From contig JAEZFW010000040.1 of the NCBI GenBank assembly GCA_023417315.1, positions 1 to 61,052 on the forward strand: DNA of 61,052 nt, read 5' to 3'. Both the position numbers and the translations under genes were made by a program. The stretch is from Pseudomonadota bacterium. Its GTDB lineage: Bacteria > Pseudomonadota > Gammaproteobacteria > Steroidobacterales > Steroidobacteraceae. This document shows, one piece after another, positions 1 through 8,030 of the stretch (its first letter is position 1; each line of letters opens with the position of its first letter). Below the pieces are notes generated by a model, which worked only from the letters and a program-made list of their open reading frames with translations, was not told where the DNA came from and ran no database searches.

Positions 1-2
1 CC

Positions 3-959
3 ATTCAACGGGGGCGCGCGCGCGCGCGCCCGAGCCGCGGCTTTCTCGAGGAACCTCCGCAGGAGTTCTACGAGACTTCGTTTCTTCAGCCGCGCGGCGT
101 CGTGTATATCGGTACCGCAGAACAGCGCGAGAGCATGGGACGGCTCCTCAGCGCTGCGGATGTTGCTGAGCATATTCACGCAATGACGAGCTCGGATGCA
201 CTCGCCCGCGTCCCGGTGCTGCGCCCTGAGCACGCCGTTCACTGCTCATACGAGCCGCATGCAATGGACATAGAAGCAGCCGCCTTGCATCAAGCGTACA
301 TCAAAGGTCTACGCCGACGAGGCGGTATCATCGCGACAGCACGAGAGATCGTTGCAATCGAGCATGACGCTTCCGGCTGGACAGTGCACGCCGGTGATGT
401 GTTTCGCGCGCAAGTTTTGATCAACGCAGCCGGTGCGTGGGCGGATGAAGTCGCGTTGCTCGCGGGCATTCGGCCGCATGGGCTCGAGCCGCGTCGACGC
501 ACGGCCGTCCTCGTGCAACCGCCTACGGGATTACGGGTAGAGCGGTGGCCCATGGTGATCGACGTCGACGAGTCGTTCTATTTCAAACCCGACGCAGGCA
601 AGCTGTTGTTGTCACCGGCAGATGAGACACCGTGCGCGCCGTGCGATGCGCAGCCGGAAGATCTCGACGTCGCGATCGCTGTCGATCGAGTGGAGCGCGC
701 GACGACGTTGACCATTCAGCAAGTCACACATCGTTGGGCGGGTCTGCGTACGTTCGCACCTGATCGATCGCCGGTGATCGGCTATGACTCGGGGCATAGA
801 TTCTTCTGGCTCGCAGGACAAGGCGGCTACGGTCTACAGACCGCACCCGCAAGCGCTCGACTCGCTGCGGCGCTCGCATTGGGTCACGCAGCTCCCTCTG
901 ACATTCTCGAGCACGGCGTACATCCCGCTGCGATCTCACCGCACAGGTTTAACTTCTGA
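3..959 (+). CDS. FAD-dependent oxidoreductase (DadA/DAO family), 5' end missing
   Basis: C-terminal part of a glycine/D-amino-acid-oxidase-type flavoprotein. The frame is open to the window edge, and the reading RGFLEEPP followed by QPRGVVYIGT matches the substrate-domain entry of this family, so the N-terminal dinucleotide-binding motif lies upstream. Family hallmarks are visible: LINAAGAWAD (closing of the FAD domain), HRWAGLRTFAPDRSPVIGYD and the FAD-contacting C-terminal WLAGQGGYGLQTAPA. The internal GTG at 102 is not the real start. Members oxidise amines or 2-hydroxy acids, and the substrate cannot be told here. The gene converges on the cytochrome-type gene at 996. An alternating (CG)n tract lies in the first 30 bases, inside the coding frame. 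Confidence 0.85.
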   Translation: MQRGRARARPSRGFLEEPPQEFYETSFLQPRGVVYIGTAEQRESMGRLLSAADVAEHIHAMTSSDALARVPVLRPEHAVHCSYEPHAMDIEAAALHQAYIKGLRRRGGIIATAREIVAIEHDASGWTVHAGDVFRAQVLINAAGAWADEVALLAGIRPHGLEPRRRTAVLVQPPTGLRVERWPMVIDVDESFYFKPDAGKLLLSPADETPCAPCDAQPEDLDVAIAVDRVERATTLTIQQVTHRWAGLRTFAPDRSPVIGYDSGHRFFWLAGQGGYGLQTAPASARLAAALALGHAAPSDILEHGVHPAAISPHRFNF

Positions 960-995
960 TGGCCTCCTCTTTCCGAAGACCTGAGTTGACTCGGG

Positions 996-3710
996 TCATT
1001 GCTCTTCCAGGTAAGCGACGATGTCTGCAATCTGCTGCGGCGTGAGCCCGAGCTGATCGGCCCTCAACATGAGTGAGCGGCCGAGTCGTTTACGGTGTTG
1101 GACACGCGATGCCGGAATCATCTGAAGCGCGCCGCCCGTGCTCTGCACGATTACAGGATCGCTATTGCTCAGCACGAGCCCGTGGATGATCCTGCCATCC
1201 CGCAAAGTCAGCTCCGACCCGTCGTAACCATGGGCGATGTCATGTGACGGATCCACGATCGCCGTGATCACGACCTCTTTCGTTTGGCGACTCGCGAATC
1301 CATCCAGCGCAGGACCATAGTCGACGCCCCGATTCTCGATGCGATGACACATGAGGCAGCCTAGTGCCGCCTCCCTGCCTCGCTGCCGATCGCCGTGCAA
1401 CTTCACGATCTCGCTGACAGACGGGAGCGCAGATTCGCGAGGCGGTGCGGGCACGGTGATCTCGTTGATTTCCACCGTGTCGGGATCGTACAACCCTCGG
1501 CGCTTGAGCTCAGTGTCGATACCCAGTCCTGCCCAGCGCGAGTCCTTGTAGTTGATCAGCCACCAGAGCGCAGGATTCTGTTTGATGTCCGCAGTGCCGT
1601 GTTCCGCGACTTCGAGCAGCGCGTTCGCCGCCGATCGAGCTGGGATGAAACCGAGTGCCGTGATCGCTTTCGTGCGCTCGCGTGGCTCTAGTGCGGATGC
1701 TTTGGCACGAGCCGCGAACGCGGGCACCGCATCAGGGGGCGTCAATCGCCACACGAGATCGGCATAAGAGGTCGGCCACTTCGTTGGATCGTCGTCCGGT
1801 CGATTCGCGTACAGTGCAGCGTAAAGTCGCTGTTCCTTGTTCGTCGCGCCGATGCCCCACGCCTCGAGATAGGCACGGTCGCTTCCGTCATACGTCTTCG
1901 CGAGCGCGAGCAGGATGTCGCCCGCCTGCTCGAACGCTACATCTCGCAACGAGAGCGCAACCTCACGGCGAACGGCGGAGGATGGGTCGCGCGCGAGTCG
2001 CGCAGCGATCTCCGGCACGACGCCGTTCACGGCCCGCAAAGCGCGATAAGCCACGATGCGTTCCATTGCGTCGTCGTTCGAAAGCCGTGCCTTCACGCGC
2101 TCGACGCCTTTGGGTCCGAGTTGCGCGAGCAACCAGACTGCGCGGGCGCGAATGAATGAATTGTCGTCGTCGAGCAGATTCGCGACAGCGGGAATGGCAG
2201 GTGCGCCTCGGGCACGCAGATTCATGAACCCCAGTGCGCGCACGTTGACTGCCGAACTCCGCAATGCGGCGATCTGCCCTTCGATCGTGCTTAGGTCGAT
2301 TTGCGGCACGCGCGGCGTGAAGCCCTTGGGCGCAATTCTGTAGATCGCACCTGAAGTCGAGTCGTCCTTGTCATCGTGACCGCCGACGCGAGGATCGAAC
2401 CAATCGGCCACATAGATTGCGCCATCGACTCCGACCGCTATATCGGATGGACGAAAGAACGTCTGGATCTCGCTGTTGACCTGCCCGCCTTTGAAGTCGG
2501 TGCCGGCGAATGCCTGCTCCTTGTTACTGGTCAGAAAATCGAAACGCTCCAACGCATAGCTCGCGCCTTCTGCGCGCGGGAAATAGCCGAAGATGGTATT
2601 GCGCGCGGCTTCGGCGCTCAGTAGTACGCCGCGCCACTTCACGCCGAGTCCGTCTCCTTCGTTGATGACGATGCCGGTGGGAGCGCCGCCCCCATAGACG
2701 TCGCCCGCGGGGATCACACCGGGATCTTCTTGACGCCAGTGCGCGACCGGCACCGGCTGACCGGGTCGACGATCGGCAAACCAATAGCGCTGACCATCGC
2801 GCGAGAAGTAACCCAAGTTGCCGTACTCCATGAGGAATGTCGTACGGCACGCGGGTGGGTCATCGTTATCGTTGTGGAAGATATCGCCGAAGCTCGAGAT
2901 CGTTTGCTCGTAGCTGTTGCGGAAGTTGTGGCCGATGATCTCGACGTTCGATCCGTCGGGTCGCATGCGCGCAGCGAAGCCGCCAACGTAGACATGACCA
3001 TCATCGCTGCGAGCGCCCGCGTAACTGTGTGGCGTGTAACCGAAGACAGATGTGGCGCCGCTCTCTACGGGGTTGTACAGACTGCCGATCCGGAACGTCC
3101 TACCGCCGCGGTCCGTGAAATACGCGCCAGCGTTTCCAGCGCTGAAATACCAGCGCCCGTCCGGTCCGAACGTGACCGAGTGCAGCGCGTGATCATGGTT
3201 GCGGCCGTCGAATCCAGTCAGCAGCACTTCTCGTTTGTCGACGGCCGGATCGAAACGCAAATTCTGATCGACGTCGGTATAGACAATAAGGTCGGGCGCA
3301 TTCGCGACGATCACCTGGTTGCCGATCACGGCGATGCCGAGCGGTGCCACGAGCGCTGGCTCCTGGACGAACGTCGTGGATCGATCGGCGCGACCGTCGC
3401 TATCGGTATCCTCGAGCACTACGATTCGATCGCCCTTCGGATCGCGATCCTGGTGCCGACGGTAGTTCACGCCTTCTGCGACCCAAATGCGGCCTGCAGC
3501 ATCGATATCGATGTTCGTCGGATTCTTGAGTTGCGGCGAGTGTGCCCACAGCGTGACCTCGAGGTCGTTGGGCACGGAGAAGATGTCGAGCGGCACGAGG
3601 TCCGACAATGGCGCGCTCGTCGGCCCTTCGTCCGCAACGCTGGCCGACGCAGCACATGCCGCGAGAGCGGAGATGAATCGTGTGATCGTTCGGGATGAGG
3701 CTCTTTGCAT
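996..3710 (-). CDS. Exported PVC-type heme-binding dehydrogenase-like protein with HEAT repeats and cytochrome c
   Basis: A 904-residue protein with a signal peptide (about residues 1-27). A six-bladed beta-propeller, membrane-bound-dehydrogenase-like domain covers about 40-460, with typical phrases such as NIDIDAAGRIWVAEG and PSDIAVGVDGAIYVADWFDP. HEAT-like helical repeats cover about 480-680. A C-terminal cytochrome c domain has the heme motif CLMCH at 785-789 and a possible Met ligand near 881. This layout matches the PVC-type heme-binding CxxCH proteins abundant in planctomycetes and verrucomicrobia and found in some proteobacteria. A periplasmic sugar or sugar-alcohol oxidase role is plausible but unproven. 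It follows the isomerase-like gene by 17 bases on the same strand, so the two are probably one operon. Confidence 0.85.
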   Translation of the reverse strand: MQRASSRTITRFISALAACAASASVADEGPTSAPLSDLVPLDIFSVPNDLEVTLWAHSPQLKNPTNIDIDAAGRIWVAEGVNYRRHQDRDPKGDRIVVLEDTDSDGRADRSTTFVQEPALVAPLGIAVIGNQVIVANAPDLIVYTDVDQNLRFDPAVDKREVLLTGFDGRNHDHALHSVTFGPDGRWYFSAGNAGAYFTDRGGRTFRIGSLYNPVESGATSVFGYTPHSYAGARSDDGHVYVGGFAARMRPDGSNVEIIGHNFRNSYEQTISSFGDIFHNDNDDPPACRTTFLMEYGNLGYFSRDGQRYWFADRRPGQPVPVAHWRQEDPGVIPAGDVYGGGAPTGIVINEGDGLGVKWRGVLLSAEAARNTIFGYFPRAEGASYALERFDFLTSNKEQAFAGTDFKGGQVNSEIQTFFRPSDIAVGVDGAIYVADWFDPRVGGHDDKDDSTSGAIYRIAPKGFTPRVPQIDLSTIEGQIAALRSSAVNVRALGFMNLRARGAPAIPAVANLLDDDNSFIRARAVWLLAQLGPKGVERVKARLSNDDAMERIVAYRALRAVNGVVPEIAARLARDPSSAVRREVALSLRDVAFEQAGDILLALAKTYDGSDRAYLEAWGIGATNKEQRLYAALYANRPDDDPTKWPTSYADLVWRLTPPDAVPAFAARAKASALEPRERTKAITALGFIPARSAANALLEVAEHGTADIKQNPALWWLINYKDSRWAGLGIDTELKRRGLYDPDTVEINEITVPAPPRESALPSVSEIVKLHGDRQRGREAALGCLMCHRIENRGVDYGPALDGFASRQTKEVVITAIVDPSHDIAHGYDGSELTLRDGRIIHGLVLSNSDPVIVQSTGGALQMIPASRVQHRKRLGRSLMLRADQLGLTPQQIADIVAYLEEQ

Positions 3711-3727
3711 GATTGTTCCGGCTGCGA

Positions 3728-4672
3728 TCAGAATGAATCCGCTGCTACGTAGGCGTCGATCAAGGCACGCTCACCTGCTTTGCCCGCCTGCGCATTCCCG
3801 TGCTCCATCCCGAAGATGCCAGCGAAGCCTTTACGGTGGATATGGCGGAAGACGTTTCGATAGTTCATCTCGCCGGTCCCCGGCTCTTTGCGGCCGGGGT
3901 TATCGCCGATCTGAAAGTACGCGATCTCGCTCCACACGCGATCGATGTTGGCGATGATGTCTCCTTCGTTGCGCTGCATGTGATACATGTCGTAGAGGAT
4001 CTTGCAGGCGGGGCTGTTGACTGCGCGACAGATCGCGTATGCCTGATCGGACGTGCGCAAGAAGAGATCAGGATTGTCGCTCAGCGGCTCGAGCACCATC
4101 GTGAGGTTGTGTGGCTCGAGGATTGCGGCCGCGGCGCGCAGAGTGTCGATGACGTGACCTGTCTGCAGTCCGATTGGCAGTCGACGATCGAAATAGCCTG
4201 GCACGACGGTTGCCCAACGAGCATTGACCCGCTTCGCCACGTCGACGGCCGCTCGGCACGTCTTCAGGAAGTTGTCGCGGAATTCTTGCTGGCCCGTCGT
4301 GAGCGAGGTCTTCCAGTTGTCTCCGCCGTCGATGACGAACACGCCCATCGTCATGCCAAGTCGGGCGAGCGTCTCGCCGATGCGCTGCTGGAGCTGCACG
4401 GGTCTCGACATGAGCTCGTTATCCTCGAGGGCGGTGAAACCTTCGCTCGCCATGAACTCGAGCTGCGCGATGGGATCCGACCCTGCGTGGGCCTTGAACA
4501 TGCCGAAGTGCGGTGCGTAGCGAAGCTTGAATGTGCGCCGTGTGCTTGCTGCGGCACTCGCATCTCCTGTCCCGTTCAAGAGAGTGGCGCCAACTGCGCT
4601 GACGGCCACAGCAGTGGCGGCGGCTGCGTTCGATAGAAATGTCCGGCGGTTCTGCACGTCACGATCCCCCAT
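3728..4672 (-). CDS. Tat-exported hydroxypyruvate isomerase-like TIM-barrel protein
   Basis: A 314-residue protein with a twin-arginine leader (RR at 9-10, hydrophobic stretch to about 40) followed by an AP-endonuclease-2-type TIM barrel. It resembles hydroxypyruvate isomerase/sugar isomerase families. Likely metal or catalytic residues are E195 (VLEPLS), D228 and H231 (YDMYHMQ), Q254 (FQIGDNPGRKEPGTGEMNY) and E290 (GMEHG). Tat export of such a fold is common in gene sets that also encode exported sugar oxidoreductases. It is the first gene of a two-gene minus-strand unit with the exported cytochrome protein downstream, and it is divergent from the alcohol dehydrogenase gene. Fold assignment is firm and the substrate is unknown. 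Confidence 0.85.
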   Translation of the reverse strand: MGDRDVQNRRTFLSNAAAATAVAVSAVGATLLNGTGDASAAASTRRTFKLRYAPHFGMFKAHAGSDPIAQLEFMASEGFTALEDNELMSRPVQLQQRIGETLARLGMTMGVFVIDGGDNWKTSLTTGQQEFRDNFLKTCRAAVDVAKRVNARWATVVPGYFDRRLPIGLQTGHVIDTLRAAAAILEPHNLTMVLEPLSDNPDLFLRTSDQAYAICRAVNSPACKILYDMYHMQRNEGDIIANIDRVWSEIAYFQIGDNPGRKEPGTGEMNYRNVFRHIHRKGFAGIFGMEHGNAQAGKAGERALIDAYVAADSF

Positions 4673-4832
4673 TCGTTATCTAATCGGCTAAGGCAAGCGA
4701 CTCGTGAAGAAGGGCGAGCAATCATCGCCCGCTCGCTTCAGAGACCTTGCTCTTCGTCGATTATAGGGGCATTCCCGCTGTCCCGCCCTTTGAGCGGAAC
4801 GCGTTGGGCCGCAACCGCAGAATAGCGCGATT

Positions 4833-4862
4833 TCATATATGCTTTTGCACTTTCCTATATGA
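4833..4862. promoter_or_regulatory. Inverted repeat TCATATA-N16-TATATGA upstream of the dehydrogenase gene
   Basis: Perfect 7-base arms at 4833-4839 and 4856-4862 sit in the 245-base divergent intergenic region between the isomerase-like and dehydrogenase genes. The right arm runs into TATGATAAT, which resembles a -10 element, without an obvious -35. An operator is the natural reading, and the IclR protein encoded at 7146-8003 is a candidate binder. Nothing else was recognised in this intergenic stretch. Confidence 0.4.
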
Positions 4863-4917
4863 TAATGCGGCTGTGACCTCATCGACTCCTCCGCAACCAC
4901 CCTCTTCCGACGGCTTG

Positions 4918-5928
4918 ATGGATGTCGTCGTGTGTCCGCGTCCCGGCGCATTGGTCATCGAGAAGCGGCCCATCCCACGGCCCGCTGCAGATGAAGTGTT
5001 AGTACGCGTCAGGCGCGTCGGCCTGTGCGGGACGGACATGCACATCTTCCGAGGCGCTCAACCCTTCCTGACATATCCGCGAGTAATGGGGCACGAGCTA
5101 TCGGGTGAAGTCGTGAGCTCGCCCCAGGGGTCGCCGCTGCGACCAGGAGATGCGGTGTACGTCGTGCCGTATCTGTCGTGCGGAGTGTGCAGTGCCTGCC
5201 GCAAACACAGGCCGAACTGCTGCAAGAGCCTCGAGGTGCTTGGCGTACATCGGGATGGGGCCCTGGCGCAGTATCTTTGCGTGCCCGAGCGTGTCGTTTT
5301 TTCGGCGCGCGCAGTGACGCTGCCTGAGGCAGCAATGGTCGAATTTTTGGCGATCGGCGCCCATGCCGTGCGGCGGGGCGAGGTTTCGTCCGCCCAGCAA
5401 GTGCTCGTGTGTGGGACCGGACCGATCGGAATCGCATGCGCGCTGTTCTCGAGGCTGCGTGGAGCTGAAGTGACTGTCGTGGACATACGGCCCGAACGCC
5501 TTGCTCTGTGCAAAGACAAGCTCGGCGTCGATCACGCGCTCTTGCTCGATACAGATACTGAGGCGCGCCTCCTTCGGATCAGTAACGGCGATTTGTTCGA
5601 CGTCGTCTTCGATGCGACGGGGAATGCCGAGGCGATGCAGCGCGGGTTCCGTTACATTGCTCATGGTGGCACTTATGTGCTCGTCTCAGTCGTGAATGCC
5701 GAGATCACCTTCTCTGATCCGGAGTTTCACAAGCGCGAAGCGAGACTCATGGCCAGCCGCAATGCGACGGTCGAGGACTTCGAATTTGTCGTCGACTGCA
5801 TTCGCTCGCGCAAGATCCCTACCGCAGATCTCCACACGCATAGCGCGCCCCTCGCAGAGCTACCGGCCAGACTCGGCGCATGGCTCGACCCCGAGTGCAA
5901 GGTCATCAAAGCTGTCGTGGAATGCTGA
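4918..5928 (+). CDS. Zinc-dependent medium-chain dehydrogenase, L-galactonate dehydrogenase/RspB-like
   Basis: A 336-residue MDR alcohol dehydrogenase. Catalytic zinc residues are C37 (LCGTDMH), H59 and E60 (MGHE). The structural zinc site is C88, C91, C94 and C102. The Rossmann motif is GTGPIG at 166-171, and D189 after the second strand favours NAD. The wording around CGTDMHIFRGAQPF and the following YPRVMGHE is close to the LgoD/RspB group, which oxidises sugar acids such as L-galactonate. ATG 4918 is preferred because it aligns with LgoD-type N-termini (MDVVVCPRPG). An in-frame GTG at 4873 and an upstream ATG at 4747 would add residues unlike the family. It probably feeds sugar acids from the neighbouring glycosidase cluster. 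Confidence 0.8.
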   Translation: MDVVVCPRPGALVIEKRPIPRPAADEVLVRVRRVGLCGTDMHIFRGAQPFLTYPRVMGHELSGEVVSSPQGSPLRPGDAVYVVPYLSCGVCSACRKHRPNCCKSLEVLGVHRDGALAQYLCVPERVVFSARAVTLPEAAMVEFLAIGAHAVRRGEVSSAQQVLVCGTGPIGIACALFSRLRGAEVTVVDIRPERLALCKDKLGVDHALLLDTDTEARLLRISNGDLFDVVFDATGNAEAMQRGFRYIAHGGTYVLVSVVNAEITFSDPEFHKREARLMASRNATVEDFEFVVDCIRSRKIPTADLHTHSAPLAELPARLGAWLDPECKVIKAVVEC

Positions 5929-6013
5929 AGCGCGCAAACATCTGCACGCGATTCTAGGTCGTTCGCCCGCACCTTCGGGTGCTCCTCGGCGCTGGTATGA
6001 TGTGGCGTCGAGT

Positions 6014-7018
6014 ATGAAACCTACAGAGATCCCTGCTCAGCGCCTTGGCGATCCGGAAACGTTCATCCGGGAGGTCGCCGAGCCGTGTCAGCCCGTCGTC
6101 ATTCGAGAGCTCGTGCGCTCGTGGCCGGCGGTCACGGCTGCGCAAGAGTCCCCGAACCGATTGAGAGACTACTTATTGGCGTTCGATGCGGGCGGAACGG
6201 CCGAGGTGTTCGTCGGCGACTCGCGTATCGCAGGCGAGTACTACTACAGCGACGATTTGAAGCAGTTCAATTTCGAACGCAGGCGGATGAGGTTCGCCGA
6301 CGCGCTGAGCCATATCGTTTCTCCTCCGGGACAAAGCTCGATGTATCTGGGCTCAGTGCCCGTTGAACCCTACCTACCCGGATTCTCGAAACAGCACACG
6401 TTGAAGATCGTGAAGAGCGACGTCTCGCCGCGGATCTGGCTAGGTCACGCATCGAAAGTCGCAGCTCATTACGACACGCTCGACAACATTGCTTGCGTGG
6501 TCGCTGGTGTCCGCCGCTTCACGCTGTTCGCACCTGAAACGATCGGAGATCTGTACGTGGGTCCGATCGATCACACGATGGCCGGTCAGCCCGTGAGCCT
6601 TGCAGCGTCCGCCCCGCCCGACGACGAGCGCTACCCACGTTTCAAGACCATTCGCGAGCAAGCATACGTCGCGGAGCTCCATCCGGGCGATGCGATCTAC
6701 ATCCCTAAGTTGTGGTGGCATCAAGTCGAGGCGCTGAGCGAGTTCAATGCGCTCGTGAACTATTGGTGGGATGCCTTCAGCATCGGACCGGATGCACCCT
6801 CCACGGCGTTGCTCTTGAGCATGATCACGCTCGCTGAGCGTCCGCCCGCCGAACGTAGAGCGTGGCAAGCGTTCTTCGATCACTACGTCTTCCGGAGCAA
6901 AGGGCACCCGCTCGCCCATCTTCCCCCGAGCCAGCACGGCGTGCTCGGACCGCTGAAGCCGGACAACTACGGCCGGCTCCGCGCATACATCCTGCAGCTG
7001 CTTCGCGGCGGCTCGTAG
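6014..7018 (+). CDS. Cupin-like/JmjC-domain protein (cupin_8 family)
   Basis: A 334-residue protein of the JmjC/FIH-type cupin group. The facial triad is visible as H152 and D154 (AHYDTLDN) plus a distal H236 (IYIPKLWWHQVEAL). These proteins are Fe(II)/2-oxoglutarate hydroxylases where tested, and this subgroup often travels with TonB receptors, SapC and tryptophan-halogenase-like genes, as it does in this window. The start ATG 6014 gives the expected MKPTEIP N-terminus, and a longer in-frame extension back to 5696 overlaps the dehydrogenase and is not credible. A small hairpin with a TTCG loop (5969-5982) lies just upstream. The substrate is unknown and may be a protein. Confidence 0.75.
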   Translation: MKPTEIPAQRLGDPETFIREVAEPCQPVVIRELVRSWPAVTAAQESPNRLRDYLLAFDAGGTAEVFVGDSRIAGEYYYSDDLKQFNFERRRMRFADALSHIVSPPGQSSMYLGSVPVEPYLPGFSKQHTLKIVKSDVSPRIWLGHASKVAAHYDTLDNIACVVAGVRRFTLFAPETIGDLYVGPIDHTMAGQPVSLAASAPPDDERYPRFKTIREQAYVAELHPGDAIYIPKLWWHQVEALSEFNALVNYWWDAFSIGPDAPSTALLLSMITLAERPPAERRAWQAFFDHYVFRSKGHPLAHLPPSQHGVLGPLKPDNYGRLRAYILQLLRGGS

Positions 7019-7049
7019 CACCACGCGCAACGATCAGCCCGGTTTCGCC

Positions 7050-7069
7050 AGGCGCCCTGGCGGGCGCCT
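7050..7069 (+). terminator. Probable terminator hairpin after the cupin gene
   Basis: A 7-base GC stem (AGGCGCC, loop CTGGCG, GGCGCCT) 31 bases after the cupin stop, followed by a moderately T-rich stretch (CTCGCTCATTTCTTTC). This is weaker than a textbook intrinsic terminator. The IclR promoter must lie between here and 7146. Confidence 0.45.
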
Positions 7070-7145
7070 CTCGCTCATTTCTTTCGCACGACATATCATT
7101 GCGCATATAGACCGATACGATTCTTCGGACCACGCGGAATACTCC

Positions 7146-8003
7146 ATGGCGCAAGCGAGCAGACGAAAAGCGGTTTCTTTCATGGATCGAGGCGGAGCTG
7201 CGGCACCGAAGGGCGAGTACGCGGTGCCTGCGCTGGACAAAGCGTTCGACGTCATCGAGCTACTCGCCAGCACCCCGGGCGGCGCGACGATGAACGAAAT
7301 CGCCCACCGCTTGGGTCGTTCGATGGGAGAGTTATTTCGAATCGTGATCGCGTTGGAGCGGCGCGGCTTCCTGCAGAAATCGCCCGAGACCGACCGTTAC
7401 ACCGTCGCTTATAAGTTTCTCGACCTCGCGTTGAGATCGACGCCGGCGCAGGACCTCACACGCGCAGCCGCGCCGGTAATGCAGCTGCTCGTCAACCAGA
7501 TCAGTCAATCCTGTCATCTGGTCGTCCCGAACGGTGGCGAAGGTCTGGTCGTGTACCGCCAGGAAAATCCCGCCACGCGAGGTTTCGTGGTCCGCGTGGG
7601 CACGTCCGTCAATTTGATCCGCAGCTGCTCGGGGCACGTCATCCTCGCCTTCTCCGAAGACCAGCAGCGCGAAAGAATGATTCAGCTGGCTGAGCGGCTC
7701 GCACCGACGCGAGTGAGCCGACCGCAACTCGACTCACAACTCGCGGCAGTTCGCGAGCGTGGCTACGAACGCTTTCCGAGCCCCATCACGCGCGGTGTGA
7801 CCGATGTCAGCTTTCCCGTCTTCGGGTTCTACGGCAACCTCGTTGCGGCACTCACGGTTCCCTTCCTCGAGCTCCTCGACGGCTCGCAGAAAGTCGGACT
7901 CGATGCGGCGCGCAAGCATCTAGAGGGCGCCGCACAGTCCATCTCGGCAGCGCTCGGGCATCATGGCAGTCTCAAGAAGTCTCGTGCGAAACGACGGACA
8001 TGA
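7146..8003 (+). CDS. IclR family transcriptional regulator
   Basis: A 285-residue regulator. The winged helix-turn-helix lies at about 25-90 (ALDKAFDVIELLASTPGG, then MNEIAHRLGRSMGELFRIVIALERRGFL). The IclR effector domain follows to the C-terminus, with the usual pattern of small-molecule contact stretches around LIRSCSGHVILAF and ITRGVTDVSFPVFG. IclR proteins commonly control sugar-acid and aromatic-acid genes. Its place between the dehydrogenase/cupin pair and the glycosidase operon suggests it controls one or both, and the inverted repeat at 4833-4862 is a candidate site. It converges on the GH95 gene with only 27 bases between stops. Confidence 0.92.
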   Translation: MAQASRRKAVSFMDRGGAAAPKGEYAVPALDKAFDVIELLASTPGGATMNEIAHRLGRSMGELFRIVIALERRGFLQKSPETDRYTVAYKFLDLALRSTPAQDLTRAAAPVMQLLVNQISQSCHLVVPNGGEGLVVYRQENPATRGFVVRVGTSVNLIRSCSGHVILAFSEDQQRERMIQLAERLAPTRVSRPQLDSQLAAVRERGYERFPSPITRGVTDVSFPVFGFYGNLVAALTVPFLELLDGSQKVGLDAARKHLEGAAQSISAALGHHGSLKKSRAKRRT

Positions 8004-8030
8004 TGCGCTCGATGCGAGGTGCGCGCAGAG

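Noticed and set aside
9..30. Alternating CG tract as a Z-DNA or slippage signal
   Set aside because: It encodes part of the oxidoreductase in frame, and the family match continues through it. A short CG run in G+C-rich DNA is not informative alone.
5696..6013. N-terminal extension of the cupin gene back to 5696
   Set aside because: It overlaps the dehydrogenase gene in another frame and reads as Arg/Ser-rich noise. The cupin family N-terminus begins at 6014.
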